Assembly: GCF_037975245.1 (NCBI RefSeq)
Contig: NC_092580.1
Location: 27,247,501 to 27,311,500, forward strand
DNA length: 64,000 nt
Direction: 5' to 3'
Source: Apostichopus japonicus
Lineage: Eukaryota; Echinodermata; Holothuroidea; Aspidochirotida; Stichopodidae
The translations under genes and the position numbers were made by a program. Every line of letters starts with the position of its first letter. The stretch's first letter is position 1. This document shows, piece after piece, positions 28,101-43,100 of this stretch. A model generated the notes under the pieces. That model did not search any database. It was not told the origin of the DNA and was given only the letters and a program-made list of their open reading frames with translations.

Positions 28101-31100
28101 GAGGTAGATTCCTGAGTGTCATTTGTCTTGCTGTACCTTCCAGGCTCCTCTTTTTTTTGTTCGCCGCGGCTCATTTTCACAGTCGGTTCAGCAAAAGTTC
28201 TCTCATCGGTGTGCACTGCTGCCGCGATGCATCAAATCATACAGACACATATACTCTCTCGCCTTGATCATCTTGAATTAAGTGCTTACAGTTTATTGTT
28301 AGCCTTCATTGAGGTCAATTTAGTAGTAGGTTGTTATTGCAGTATTTTGTGGGGTTTGCTGTTGTCACGTCTTGGAAATGAAACTTTAGTAGAGCGGCCA
28401 TGTTTATTCATACAGTCAGTGTTATTATGCGACTAATTAAATCAATCAATGGATCCCATTTGATTGCAGGATATCGGACGGCACGGCATTGTAAATAGCA
28501 GAAGTGAATCCGGGTTGAGAGTCAGCTAAACTTTAAGAACAAATCATTTAGGTGTGAGGGATGGGGGAGGGAGGTTGATGGTAGAGAGGCCATCATTTTT
28601 AATCGGACACATAATCAACATATGAATGCCAACTAAAAATAATTTCATATTCATTTTACTACCCAAAGAATTGATGGTCTGTTGAATTTGAAGAAAAAGG
28701 AAGTCTCTGGGTGCAAAAAGAGACATTTACTCTGAAATGAACAGCTTTTGTGTTTCCTAGCAAAACTGAAAATATGGCATTGGTAATTGAACTCCAGTAA
28801 TGGGATGAAGTTAATCTCATAAACAAAATATCCAGATGGCCGTAATCGTAAACCTTAGACATAAGCAAGCCTAATGTCTAGATAACGACGCATATGTGAC
28901 ACTCACTCGATACGACATTGTGTAGTTTGTATTCGCTGCATACACACACCCACAGCTATTAGGAAAACATGTTAGTGCATTATGATTGCCTTAGTCATTG
29001 CCACCCATAACTGGAGCTATCCAGATGTGTGAATTCCTCACACTATTCAAAGGCCACAACCAGCACCTTTAAAACAAAATGGAATAAGATATCACATGTT
29101 AATCCATTTCAACAACTGATTAGGTAAAACTACTGTATATTCAAGTAATCCTGAGGAAATTTAAAGGTCTGTCCCATCTGAAAATGTTTTTTTTTTTTTT
29201 TCAATTTAAAAAAAAATCCTTCCAAGTTCCACGTTTACAACAATTTCCCGTTCCTCTTTAAATACCACATGGTAAATAAATGAATCCAGTTTGACTTTGA
29301 CAAGCCATGCGATGAATGTGGCCCCATTTTTGAATGTGACCTAAGGGATAACAAATCAGGTATATGGTGTAGCTAATTATCAATGAGGCCCTGCCTGAGG
29401 ACAATATTTAGGGGGGTGGACCATTTTGTATGATGTCATAGTAATGTTTACTCAGCAAAGGTTTCAGTGTAAGCATTATGACAAACCTGTCTGGGGTGTA
29501 ATCACCAGTAATTTATGGTGTAATAAATCTCAGGATTTGGGAAGCTTGGCAACAGATGGTGGGGTGGGGAGGAGGGGGAAGTAATAAATTTAACAGTGTA
29601 GGCGGGTCTGAAGGATGCTGTGAAAGGCGCAGCATGATTATAGCCAAATCCTGCGATTCTTAGGAGGGGAAGCTTTCAAAAGTTTTGTTTTATTTTGCAA
29701 GTGCTGCTGATCATAGAAGCAATTATATTTAGCCATAATTAATGAAAATAGTTAATGAATTAAAAGCGAATCTGCTGGCCAGAGTTTCTGTCAGAGAATG
29801 TTTTGTTCTGCTCTTTGTTTGAAAGATGAACTTCAGTCACGTGATTGGTTCCTTTTGTTATAGTTTTCAGTTTCAATTGTTTCAAGATATTCTCTTACTA
29901 TTGTTTGGAGCTGATTAGCATCATTGGTAGTAAAGAAACAGAAAAGTCCCTCCCTGTGATCGGTGAGAAAGATGATGCGTTCAAATTGTTTTGAGATAAT
30001 TTTCTGGAGTTCTGCCTCGCAGGTGGCATCCCTTGAGTATATAGAGGGGGCTCAGACAGAATAATTTCAGTAGAGCTAATCCTCGAAAACAGTTTCAATG
30101 GTAAACAATAGTGAAAACTATATAAAACAGAGCCTGTTTTGCTACGAGGTCTAAATTTTTTTTTTTCAGTGTGTGGCATGTTTGCTCAGATTAAATATGA
30201 TTAATAAAGACATTTTTGGCTACTTTCAGATCCATATTCCCTTTTATAATAATGTTGTCACCCATCTTGATCATCAATTCAGTGACATGGAACTTTCCTT
30301 AGTTACAACTCTACTGCTACTTTCCTCACTCGATTCGATCCCATTTTCGTTGTGCTTTTTTCATTCTGGCTAGCGGGAGGCCCCATAAACCAGTAAAATA
30401 GTTAAACCCACCCCGATAGTCCATGCACTCGTATGTCGGATAACGATTTATCTCCTGCTGTGACCCGATATATATTTCTTTAAAATGACTGCCTGACCTG
30501 CTTTGTCCATATATACATGTTCCAATTTTCAAATATTCACTGGAAGCTCTCTATCAACCCCTGCCAAACTTCAAAGACCCAAAAGTGGCTTTTATTTGGC
30601 ATGTATATTACAACGCTTGTAACAAATTGTTTTTTTTCCAGTTGATTGTTTATTGAAGTATATGATCTTCTGTCATACACATTTGTCACGCAAATATCTT
30701 CGGTATTTTAATATTGTCATAACCGTGAGTGTAATTAGATTAAACGAGTGGGCCTGTATTGTTTAGACGACCTCGTCAACGATAGAGCACGTTGTCGCTT
30801 CAGTCTGGGACAGGCTGAAGGATAGATAAGCGTTTTAAAAAGGTGACCACTGTGCAATGCATGATAAAGGCCGTGGTGACTCTTGATTGCGATGACTGTA
30901 AAAATAGCCAGCGATATAAAGACAAAAATAGATTCAGATGAAATACTGGCATAGTCTGTCCCTTCAAGGTTCAGAAGATGCTGGAGTCGTCGTCTGTTCG
31001 ACTGACGTTTTCTTGGAATATTGTCTGCACTTATATTATCTGGTTTATTTGTTGGTTTCTATCGGGTTACATCCGTTTATAAACAGTGGACATGAAAACA

Positions 31101-34100
31101 AACCCCTTTCTTGAACCCTAACCCCTCCATAAACATATCCCCTCTTTCCTCCCACAAATGTTGTTCAACAAATGATCCATTTCATAAAATCCACTCCATA
31201 AACATTGATTGCAATTTCCCCCAGCTAAATTCTCAGTTACATTAATATTTATACATTCCTTTGCCATTTTATAAGTCTCAGATGATTGTGGTTATGCCAT
31301 CTACGATTCCAAGTGTTTTAAGTGCCTCTTTATTCTTGGTCGGTGTTAGTAACATAAGCCCCATCCTAGCCGAGTGTTGCCAACACTTTTCTACTGCGAG
31401 GTTGAAGACTAAACAGTTTAAGTGTAACCAAATCTTTAACCTATTGTTGGTATGCCGATCACCGGTGTGTCAAATCTGCGTTCAACTCATTAGCCTAACC
31501 TTCATGTTGTCTTTGCGGGATTCGTTTGTCGATCCACATCTGGCCAAGCCCCCATGATGCCGAGCGGCAGAGCGGCTCTCTTCTAAAGTCGATCTAGTCA
31601 GCGCTGATGCTATTTTTTTCACATGGTATTCAAGGAATCCGGCAAGCTAGTCTCATATTTCTTAGTTCCTCTATACCCGGACCAGCTGTGGTTGTATTTT
31701 CAAACGTCTCATTAGATTGGACAAATATGGTTGTGTGTGTCCCATGGTAGCCAATAGCTTACTCCCACACATCCAGGGTGTCTGTTTTGTAGGGGTGGGG
31801 CTAAGCCGATATGACTGGAGTAAACACTCCCTCGGTTTAATCTGTTTGGTCTCCGTTAGACGAGGTATAATCCAATGTAGCTGTTTCACTGCATTTGGTT
31901 TTAGCCAGCAAATGAAGTAGAATTTTTTTACTGCTGCCTGTGTACCCATTGACGGGTGAAAGCCTCGCGGAGTATATACTCGGGTCTCTCTTCGTCTTTC
32001 TTGCGGGATATTTTCTCGAAACCTGTGGATTGTTTTTCCTTGTCATATATAAAGTTTAGTAGTTTTGTTGGACTTTGAATCACCTCTAATCAAAGAAGGT
32101 AATGTTTTATATTTTGTTTTCTTTCATAATAATTTAAAATTACTTGAATCAATAGTTTAGAGTTGTTGTTGTTATTGTTTGGTTTTGGTTTTCCGGGAAA
32201 TTGATACTGGTATCATCGTATTAGCTTTTAACTGGAATTATGTTGAGAAAAGATTCTTGGATGCAGTAAATATGGAAATTGTTTCTAAGTTAACAATTTA
32301 TACCTTATTCACTGCTTTTTTGAATAATTTCTTTGTTTACCTCAAAAGACCATATTTCATTACATGTAGATATATCCTTTTGGCCCAGAGTCTATACCCA
32401 CTTTTAATGATGGAACCTTTTTCCAAACATGGTTTTATTTGACAAATACATGTAAAACCATCAATTTTGAGACTGAATTTATCTATACTGTGATGTAGAG
32501 TGTTTTTACTATGTCAAGTTATGACAAGAGAACAGATAGAGGGCACTCTACAAACATGAATTATCACATGGACTATTTCCTTGAACAGGTCGTCAGTTAT
32601 AATCTGCTAGTTTTAAGAAGTCTTGTTTGTACTGCACATTTCAGCATCTTTGTCATTGCTGGATAAGGACACAACTCTTTCTTCTTCTTCTTTGTACTCA
32701 AGTTTAGGATTTTTTGCATGTTGTTGATAAGCTTAGGTTCTTTAATGCCATTAATAATGTTCCCTGTGGTTGCGTGAATGCAGTAACTGGTGGTAGGAGT
32801 AGTCAGGATTTCCAAGTTACGATACAAGATTATGCCAGTATGTCCTCTCACTGTTTTGTTCCGGGTGGAAATGCGCGCGTTATAAATCACCATTTTGTCA
32901 TAAAGTGTTATCAATATCAGAGAAAAAAACAAAGAACCAAAGTTGAACTGGAGGTCATGGATCTGACTTCCTTTTAGAGAGAAGTTGCTAAGAGAGGGTG
33001 CACATAGCTCTTTAATATATCCCATTGACATAGAGTTATGTCAGATTTCACTTTGAGAATTAATGGCAAATTCTAGTGTGCTTTACTCTGTGTCACCATA
33101 ACTGTCATGTATCGTAGTCAGACGACATAAATAAAATGTCAACAACAGCCCGTCAGACTCTCTCTCAGAGCCTCTCAACAATCACCATCGAAACAGATTG
33201 GAATTCAAGGAGCGTGACACAACAGGAATTCCATCCGTCCTCCATCCTCCCTCAGAGTTACGACTCCTCATCCTCTCGCTCGTAGCTGGGCTCTGTCGTG
33301 TCAAGGGTTCTCAGCTTTCGTCAGCCGAGGAGATTAATAGCGTACTCCCTCCGTCCTAATATCGCATCAATTATTTTATTCGTCATCTTTATCCTTTTTC
33401 TTGTCCCGCTAATCTCTTTCCATTTCCTCTCTGAAAATCTTCATCATTCCTCATGGAAGATTGTTTTGAACTTACATTCCAGTGTTGACAGATAATGCGT
33501 AAACTTGGCCTTAACGTGTCACAGGAACTTTATAACTTTAATGTCTTTTCAATATGCTGTTTACTAGAATTGGATCGTTAGCAGCACATAGCCTGCACGC
33601 ATTAAAGTTTTTGCCTGCCCCCGTTCCATCGGTTTTCCCTTGCTAGAATGCTCAAGTAATAACGTAATGGAAATCCACAACAATATTGAGGGAATGTAAC
33701 TGTCTTATCATCTACATTCATAGTAACTTTTCTTTGCATCTTCTCCATCCTATGCCCTCTCCTCCCCCCTCCCATCGTATCCCCTCCCCTCCCCTTCCCA
33801 ACCCCCCCCCATCCATCCACATGTTTGCTCATCAGCTGTTTCTTACAGGACTTTGCCAACAAAATTTAAGTTTATTGCATCCAGGATAGCTCACAATCTA
33901 CTCTTTTCCTCCCTCTGGAATATTTTAGTTTTGAATACATGTTACGATGTTACAGACAAGTCTTACGCTTCCACATTAAAAGCACCCAATGACATAATAA
34001 GTAAACAGCTTTTCTAGTTTAAATCTCAAAAACAATAACAATTGTACAGGTATACTCCTTATGTTGTTTGTTTACAACAGCAAAGAAATTAATAATCAAA

Positions 34101-37100
34101 AAACTTCTGTTATTGCTAGCAGCTAGCTGTAGTAATAAACAAGAATCTCTTCCATAAATTTGCTGTATAGAAAAACGATACTGACATGGTACACTTGAAG
34201 AGCAGTTGAAGAGCTGTAGGTTGCTATATAGTCTTTAACATCATCAAAGTCAACCAAAGGACACATCTGTCATTCCACTGCAACATTTCTTAAATATTTC
34301 ATTGCATATCTTTGCCATCACAGTCGTGAATAGCCCAGTGGGAGTCCTGTCTGCCTGTGCATACTTGAGGCTCAAGTTTATCTGTTTAACTCATGCATTT
34401 TAAAGTTGTGTCAATCAGCACAGAAAAGAATTTAACCAAATTATTTACAAAGCAGTTTTTTCATTTCTATCCTTGAATAAAATGAAAGAAAAAATTGATA
34501 GATCAATCAGAATTTTTTTTTGCAATTTTCTTAGTTATATGAAAAGAAAATAGCTGGAAGAAACGTTTGATTTTATCCAACCAATAGAGACATCCAAGGA
34601 AGAAGAATAAATTAAATTATTGACAGCTCCCTAGTATCCCATTGATACACACATTCAGTTAAGTTGTGTAATTTTTAGCCATGGCCAGTTGTTGTGAAGA
34701 GTTCCTTCGGTTCAGGATATGATATGAAAATATGATTCATGGATTCTTGGGATATTCCAATGGACCCATATCAACAATAGTGTCCATAGATTTGATGGCC
34801 AGATAGTATGCTGGTGCCTACAGTGGCACATGTATATTATAATTAACATTGCAGTAGCAATAGGAGCTAGATAGAAATAAATGTGACACATATAGGTAAA
34901 TGGTCTCTCAAGAGTGGCATAGACACCTGACCAGATCAATATAGCTTTAGAAGTTATGTAAAAACTGCTATATTTAGATGAAATGATCACAAAGTAATCA
35001 ATATCTTAAACAATATTGAAAGTATTCCCTAGTATTGTAAACTTCTCCAATAGTACATAACCAGTGAAGGAAACTTGTACAGACATTAATCTTAAGTGCA
35101 TAGCTGTTCCCACTCACAATCCAGATCAAATTTCTTAGAAGATTAACTTGAATCTTACTCAAATTGTATTTAAGAAAAATGGAGCAAATAGATGCAAAAG
35201 CCATTTCTGTTTTGTCTGCAAATATTGTAAAATGTTGAAAATGCTGGCTTTTATTCAAATATTCTGTAAGGAATAAGTTTTTTTTTTTGGTGTCATTTAC
35301 AATCAAGCTAGGTTTAATACAAACTTTGGGCGTTTTTGGTGGTGCTAAAGTTCACCAAGTCACTGCAAACATTAACAATGTTCCTCATTGTCGGTGACTG
35401 GGAAATTAACTGTGATCTCTAGTACTAAACAACTGTGAAGTGTCCGTCTTTCTTAAGCCGAAGGTAATACAAATTGCCTTTGATTGCCAAGTAAATAACT
35501 AAACATGGTATCCATTTGCCAAATACCAACATTTTTTTTTTTTTTTTTTGTGTAATTTTCTTTAACACTTCGGATGATGTTGTATACTCAATGACTTGAT
35601 CAAACAAACAGCTGGATAAAAACAAACCAATCTTTGACCACTTGAGTGTTTCAGTTCACTTTCTTTTGCGGTTGTTGTTACAAATTTTGTTCTTCACTTT
35701 GAGATGATGGTACAGCTGAATCTTTTTAATACCTAAGCAGAGGTTGACGCCGGATGGTTCTCAAGAAATCTAAAACAAGAATTTGTTTAAATCATCAAAC
35801 AGTTTCGCGTTTGTAATATCATTCAACTTTTAAGAACCATCATTTAAAATTTAAATCTGCTAGCCCAGACTATTGCTTTACTTTTCCCAAATTGTTCAGG
35901 ACAAGTGAAAATACTTACCTCTCCATCTTTCCAATTCTCAGGCCCGTCCAGGACCACCAGAGGACCTGATCGACGCTGAGCAGATCATCCCACAGGAATC
36001 TTCTCCAAACCTCTTTGCTTCAGCTCCCACTGCCGAAGATCAAGAGTGCCGACCTCTTGACCTCTGTATCCCAGTCCTTGGAGCTGGCACAGGTCAAATC
36101 ACTGGTGAGTCGAGAATCACGAAAGTAAATTAAAATGGTTTATCTAATTCAGTAAGAGTATATTAAACCAACGGCTGTGTTTCTTATTCAATTTTGACAA
36201 TCCCACGTACCACCACCCTCCCCCTCCCTAATGCATGTAACTGGGGCATCCTATATTTTAATATGTTCATGTAAGAATTTATCCCTAACAGTTGCAAGCA
36301 AACAATTTTCCTTGGGTTTAACCATCTTGCAAAGTTGGCTTTGAAACTAAGGTAAATCTATATTGGTATTAATGATGCAACTAGCTAAGTGGTATTGCTT
36401 GTTTTGAAAGATAAGGTAGTCCTCATTTTTTTTTTTTCAATATCTTTCGTCAACATGAGTCCAACAACACTATGATATGTTGTATGATTGTGCTGGGCAG
36501 GAGACAGTATGTCAAAAGGAGTCATACCGTCTATCAGCAGAATTGACATTTAACAGAGTTTGTGCCCAGCTGTGTAAATCCATTTTCCTCTGTGAAAATA
36601 TCTAAAAGATTGAAGATGAAGATAAAAAGCTTCTTTTTTTTTTGTGTTGTCATGAATCATCTTCTCATAGTTCTCAGACTTTGTTATTCATGTTAGACAA
36701 CTCCCATGGATATCTTTCTGTTGTTTTGGATGTGAGGGCACTAACGATGCACATAGTCTTATACACAGGAACTCAGTCATTAAGGCTACATCGTTAGGAG
36801 TAATGTGATATCAAAACAATGGGAAACATTCGGAGAGGCCGCCAGCAGAGAGGGGCAGGGATGGAAAGATAAACAGAGAAATGTCTCGATGACGTTTATA
36901 CAATTTGATTAGCGAATGTTTACATTGATGAGCTCGGAGAATTCTTGGTGTGCAATAAAACGAGATATGAAAACTAACATCCGTCTCGAATGTGATAGCT
37001 TGAAGGAAATGGATGAGTCATTATCGGAATGTTATCAGTCTTGCAAACAGAATAAACCCTTTTCTTTTTTATGGTTTAATTAATCCAATCTAAATGTCTC

Positions 37101-40100
37101 CTAATTGCCTGCTCCAGTTCTTCATGAAACTTGAACCACGAGCCGATATTGGTTACGGTAGAAGTGTCAAAGATAGCATCACCATTGGTTGCTAAGTGCT
37201 AATAACACCAGATTAATTGTGACACATTCCCATCATACCAGGAGAGGGGGAGTATTATTATTTATGTGCACCCTTATGTCTATTTTTTTTTTTTTCCTGT
37301 GTGGCAAAATATAATGCCATTAACTGAACTGAGCTGTGGATATCGGTTTTTGTTATTGTTATTGTTAGGCTACAGAACACCCCATTAATAGGACTCTCAA
37401 AAATAAGGTCATATGATTAGCGAAGATCAAATGTCATTTCCAGTTGAACTGTCGTGAACTTTCCACGGAGGGCTTTGGTTTCTGCTATCCGTGATAATTG
37501 TTTCACAGCGTGAGCCCCTGAAAATCCAGGGATTAACTTGAGATATTTGCGCTAGAAGGTGAAGGCCATGGCAACCAAGAGTTTCAATAATGAGAGCAAG
37601 TTACTTTTACGATTAGATGTGTCTGGGTTTCAACTTGGCAATAAACAAGTAGCATATCAGAGCAGTCAACTATAAATGAAGCAAGTTAATGTATTTTCTT
37701 TTGACATTTAATACTTGGGAAGTTAAAACAGGAAAAGGGCCATACTGGGGCATTCAGTGAAACTGGAGAAATGTTATTGCACCATATGAATGGAGTTTAG
37801 TGATGACATTACACCTTAATAAACTCTTGGTATAATGTGCTTGCCATTTATAATTCATTGCTTATATCAGTACTTAGTTTGTGTGGTGTCATGTTAAAGT
37901 AGGCCTTACATGGTATTATCAGTAAAGATGGAAGAAGTAATAGATCGATGTCACCTTGCACAGAATTGCAACTTTTAATCCTGTGTATATTTAGTTTTGC
38001 CACAAAATGTATGCAAGCGAACATAATTAATTAATGCCCGACTAGCGGTGATGTGAAGATGGAGGAAAAAATTACTTTGGGATAATTAAGACTTTTAATC
38101 TTTTGTCTCCCCCCCCCCCCTCAGGCGAGGTGAAAACTCCATCTGGACGTATCGATACCCCTCATATTATCGAGAACAAAGACGGTACCATCACAGTCAA
38201 ATACGCACCCACCGAGACCGGACTTCATGAATTGTCTATAAAATACAACGACAAAGACGTCCCAGGTACGTTATGCCCTCTGCAGTAAAATGATGAGCAT
38301 TGCATATTCAGTTATGGTCTATGTTATGAATAAATAATTAGTATGCTACCCTGTCATCTTGCATACTTTAGTAATTCACTGTGTTGTGTATTGTTTTCTA
38401 CTGCTGCACATTTTAAGACCATGTTAAATTCATATACATAATTAATTTTAGAGTTGTTTTGAGACTATACTACCTTCCACCAGGTGTGATGAACCTGTTC
38501 AAAATAATTTGCATGGGTGTTTTGTACTAGACGTGTTTTTACCATGCTATGCTGTTGGTAGCAAGCTTCTGTGTTGGCTGTTATGATATAACGAATATTC
38601 ATGATAAGATCTATGATTGCAGCCAGTTGTGACAATTTCCTAATGCTAAAATACCTCTCTAAACTGAGGTCCTCCAGTGTCATGCTTCAAAGCACTGGTA
38701 TTGACAGGACAAACAGTTCCTAACCTTGATCTGATAGAAACATGATATTCATACTGCTGGTACTGACAATACGAGTGCTCCGAAAGCGGGACATGACACT
38801 ACAGTATATAAAACAATTATCCCGACTGGGTGATGATCGATTGATTCAAAGAAACGAGTCAAACTCGACGATAACGTTCCTCACTCAATTTTCCAACCGC
38901 AGGAAGTCCATTCCAGTTTCACGTGGACGAGCTCAAGAGCGGCCAAGTGACAGCTTATGGCCCAGGCCTGACCCACGGCATTAACGGAGAACCCTGCGAG
39001 TTTACGATCAACACCAAAGAAGCCGGTGCTGGAGGATTGTCTCTTGCCATCGAAGGGCCTTCCAAGGCAGAGATCAAGTGCGTAGACAACAAGGACGGTA
39101 CCTGCACGGTCACCTACTACCCAACCAAACCAGGGACCTACGAAATCACTGTCAAGTTTGCCGACAAGGACATCGGAGGAAGTCCATTCAAGGCTAATAT
39201 TATCGGTATGTCTCTAGGATGTTTCTATAAAAAGATTATTTCATTTTGTTCAGAATTTGTCACTCTGTGATATGACTTTTATTTTTGTATGTGTTTGCAT
39301 CCTTTTTTTATTTTTTTTTATTTAACCTACCGTACTTTATCTCAGTGTCATTAACTCTGTTATGAAGCGGATACTTCCGTCTTAATATTAGTGATAATCC
39401 CATAAGACATATATTATCCCCAGTGATGATACCATAATGATATCATATCCCCAGTCATGATAACATCGCACCATTAGTGATACTACTATACCAGTAAGGA
39501 TGTCTTTAACTCCTATCTTCTTTGCAGCAGGGATTTTTGTCAACATTGAAGAAAAGTTTTGAGATGTTGAAGAAAAGTTTTGAGATGTTGAAGTGTTTTT
39601 GTATTCTGTTTGTTTGTTTGTATATTATTGTAATTTTTCTTTACAACAAACAGTCACTTTTTTATTTTCCATTTTGTTCTTATTTCAGATCAACCTGGCA
39701 GCACCATGAATGTCGGTCAAGCAAGCGACGTGCCTTTGAAGATCGATGAGCCCAATCTCAACGTTCTGCGAGCATCCATCAAATCCCCATCGGGCAAGGA
39801 GGAACCATGCACTCTCAAGAGATTGCCAAATGGAAACATCGGTAAGCCTGAAACTGTGACATTTCATTAGATGGATTGTAGAGCCTGAAGAACCTAGCCC
39901 ATTATAATACCAGTCTGTTACTACATTCACGAAAAAGCCCTGTACGGTGGTGATACGACCACTGCAACTACTTTATTTTCAAGACAAGAGAATAAAACAT
40001 CAAGATCAAGTTTTTAGGTAGAATGAACAAAACCCATCAGAATGCCAACCTTAGCTACCATGACTAATAAAACAAGGACACTCTATCAATATGTAAAATT

Positions 40101-43100
40101 ATATTTCACTAAATTTTTAAAAGAATTTTTTACAAACTTTAAGATAATTAATGTTTTTTTTGTTATGTCAGTATAAGTTCCTGACTGAGTTTTGGTCAAG
40201 TGTGATGATTGTCGACTTTTTGCATCGACAAAATGGTAAAAAGTAAAACAATTGCCTTCTATCATACAAAGACGGTTTAACACTCTGTTACTATTTGTCA
40301 ACAAAGTATAAGTAAAAATGTATTATTGGTGAAATATTTGAAGAACACACAAACCAAAAACAAGAGAAATTCTCAAAATTATTTATTTTATTTCTTTATT
40401 ATTTTTTTTTGTTTTCCATTTAGGTATCACCTTTACCCCCAAGGAAGTTGGTGAGCATTTAGTCACTGTCACCAAGAATGGTAGACACATCCCCAACAGT
40501 CCATTCAAGATCGTGGTCGGTTCGCAAGAGGTCGGCGATGCATCAAAGGTCAAAGTTTACGGCCCAGGCATCAAGGAGGCCCACGTCGATAAGGAAGCTG
40601 AATTCACCGTGGACACCAGAGAAGCAGGTTAGCTTAAAACGACCAATAATTCATCCCGCAAATGATAAAAAATACTTTAAAAAATAATTAATAATATTTG
40701 AAATGGTTTGGAAATTATAACGCAACTTGTCATTTTTCATAGCAGTATGCGACATTTGTGCACAAAATGTCCTCTTTTAATCAGTTATTTTTTTTGTGCT
40801 ATAAATTTGTAATTTTGAGTTGCAAACGATGGAAAAAGAGAAGATTTGATATAAGGTGAATAGTGAAGGAGACGATAAAGAAGAGAATGTCAAAATTTCT
40901 CATTTACTTTCGGTTGGAAAGATCATTTGCTATCAAGTCATCGATGAAGTTACTGAAAGTATTGTCATTCATCTTCTTTTTTTTGTCCAAAGTTTGAAGA
41001 ATATTATTGAATCACTCGTTCCCTAGCCCATCCTGCCTAAGTTCATCAGTCTAATCAATCAATCGTTCAATCAATCAGTCCTGTTTCTCTGTAGGTTACG
41101 GAGGTCTAGGTGTCTCCATCGGTGGACCAGGTACTGCTGAAATTAACTGTGAAGACAACGGAGATGGCACCTGTCGTGTGACCTACAAACCCACAGCTCC
41201 TGGTATTTATGATTTACATGTCAAATACGCCGATCAAGAAATTCCAGGCAAGTGGTCGTTCTTTTCCTCATTTATTACTATTCTCTGTCAAATTCCAAGT
41301 AAATAGCCTTTAAATGACATTTTTTGTTATTTTCAAATTTACCAAACATATTAGGTTTTGTTGAATATATATCGTCACTATCTTTAACATTTCTTCCTCG
41401 CAAAGGTGGCAATGATAAAGTGATGATTCCATTCGACTTGTACGTAACTGTTTGCCATTAGCATCGATAAAATGTGCAATCCCAGCAGGATGTCCGTTAC
41501 CGACAAACATTTCTTGACTTTGGGGAAAACAAACTTGTACTGATATTTAAGCTCATTAAGTGCATCAGATTTGATACAAAATTTGCCGATCCAACGAGTG
41601 GTGATGCATACAGATGTTATGACATTGTTAAAGGTTGATTAATCGTAAGGTTGGTGGCTTATCATGGTTTGAATAAGACTCTGCGATCTATGAATGTTTT
41701 CAGGGTTTAGACAACTTGTTTTTAGTCTGTTGGATATGATTCCATCTCTTTTTTTTTGCTGGCATCTTTAGTTTTCATCTGAGGTTGCAATAACTCTTCT
41801 TAAATGTGATGTTTAACTCTAATCTGATAAATCCCTAATCTGATGTTGCAATAACTTTGAAGAAGATTAAATATGTGGTTTCTGTTTTTCTTCTTCTTCA
41901 GGAAGTCCATTCAGAGTTCAAGTTTTGGGTGAGGGTGGTGAACCTATGATTCAAGAATCTAAGGTACAGCCAGTCCAAGAGGTACCAATTGCACAAAAGG
42001 GTAGCCAGTGTGACCTAGGCCTGAAAATACCCGGTGAGTTTAACTTATCAAGTTATCAGAGGTGCAATAACATTTTGCCATCATTTGGGTATTCCATACG
42101 CATCTATTTAATGCTTCATTTGGCCATAGTGCTTGTTTATAACGAGCAAGGGCCCCCTGTATGTTAACATTAATTTTACATATTTATGAATGCATTTAAC
42201 ATATAGTTATTAGTGTTATTTATATTATTGATTTTGTTTATTTGTTTTCCAGGTTCCGATCCTTTGGACATGACTGCCCAGGTTACCAACCCTGCAGGAA
42301 GAACAGAGGATGCAGAAATCATAGACAAGGATGATCATAGATACGTAGTCCGCTTCGTACCCACACAGGATGGTGTACATACCGTCAGTGTCAAGAACAA
42401 GGGCATCCATGTACCAGGTAAGGAGCATTAACTCCACCATCGGTACTCCCTGGTTCAATTCCTTATACTGTTATGTGGTTTAAAATGTTAAAATCAGGAG
42501 AGAATGTGGTATTGTCAGTAAATTAACTTCATTAAAAATGTGACACTGAAATAGTGAACAGGGTCCACAAAGGACATGTGTCCTGCTATATTCTGTAATT
42601 GCCTTGATGTTTGGTAATAAAAGCGACTTAATAAAAAGAAAGCTGTTTAATTAGACCGCATACGTAATAAAAAAGACTCATATATATCTTGTCTTTGAAC
42701 CTTTATGTCTTCGGAACTTAAGCATAATTTCCAGCTTCCAGAGAATTGTATACATGCGGCTGCATGTAAGCCATAATGATGTTATTGTTTGTACAGGAAA
42801 TGATTGGCCCTGTAGCTATCCGTTTCTTTCAGTGGTGGTGTTAATCGATATCACTGACTCTCTCTTGTATGTTCTCAATCACAGGTAGCCCCTTCCAGTT
42901 CACAGTGGGCCCATTGGGCGAAGGAGGTGCTCACAAAGTTCACGCAGGTGGCCCCGGTCTAGTGAGAGGCGAGGTCAATCAACCAGGTAAGCAGCTTACA
43001 ATTGAGCTTGAAGAAAAGTTGGTTTAAAATAATTATATTTAAAGGAAAATTAAACTCCTAAAATACCTGCAATGAGTTTATAGTTTAGAGGGATTTGATA

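Noticed and set aside
32597-33031. A 144-residue minus-strand ORF in the 13.4-kb intron
   Set aside because: No family resemblance, a lysine run from an AAG/TTC repeat, and AT-rich random-like content; treated as chance.
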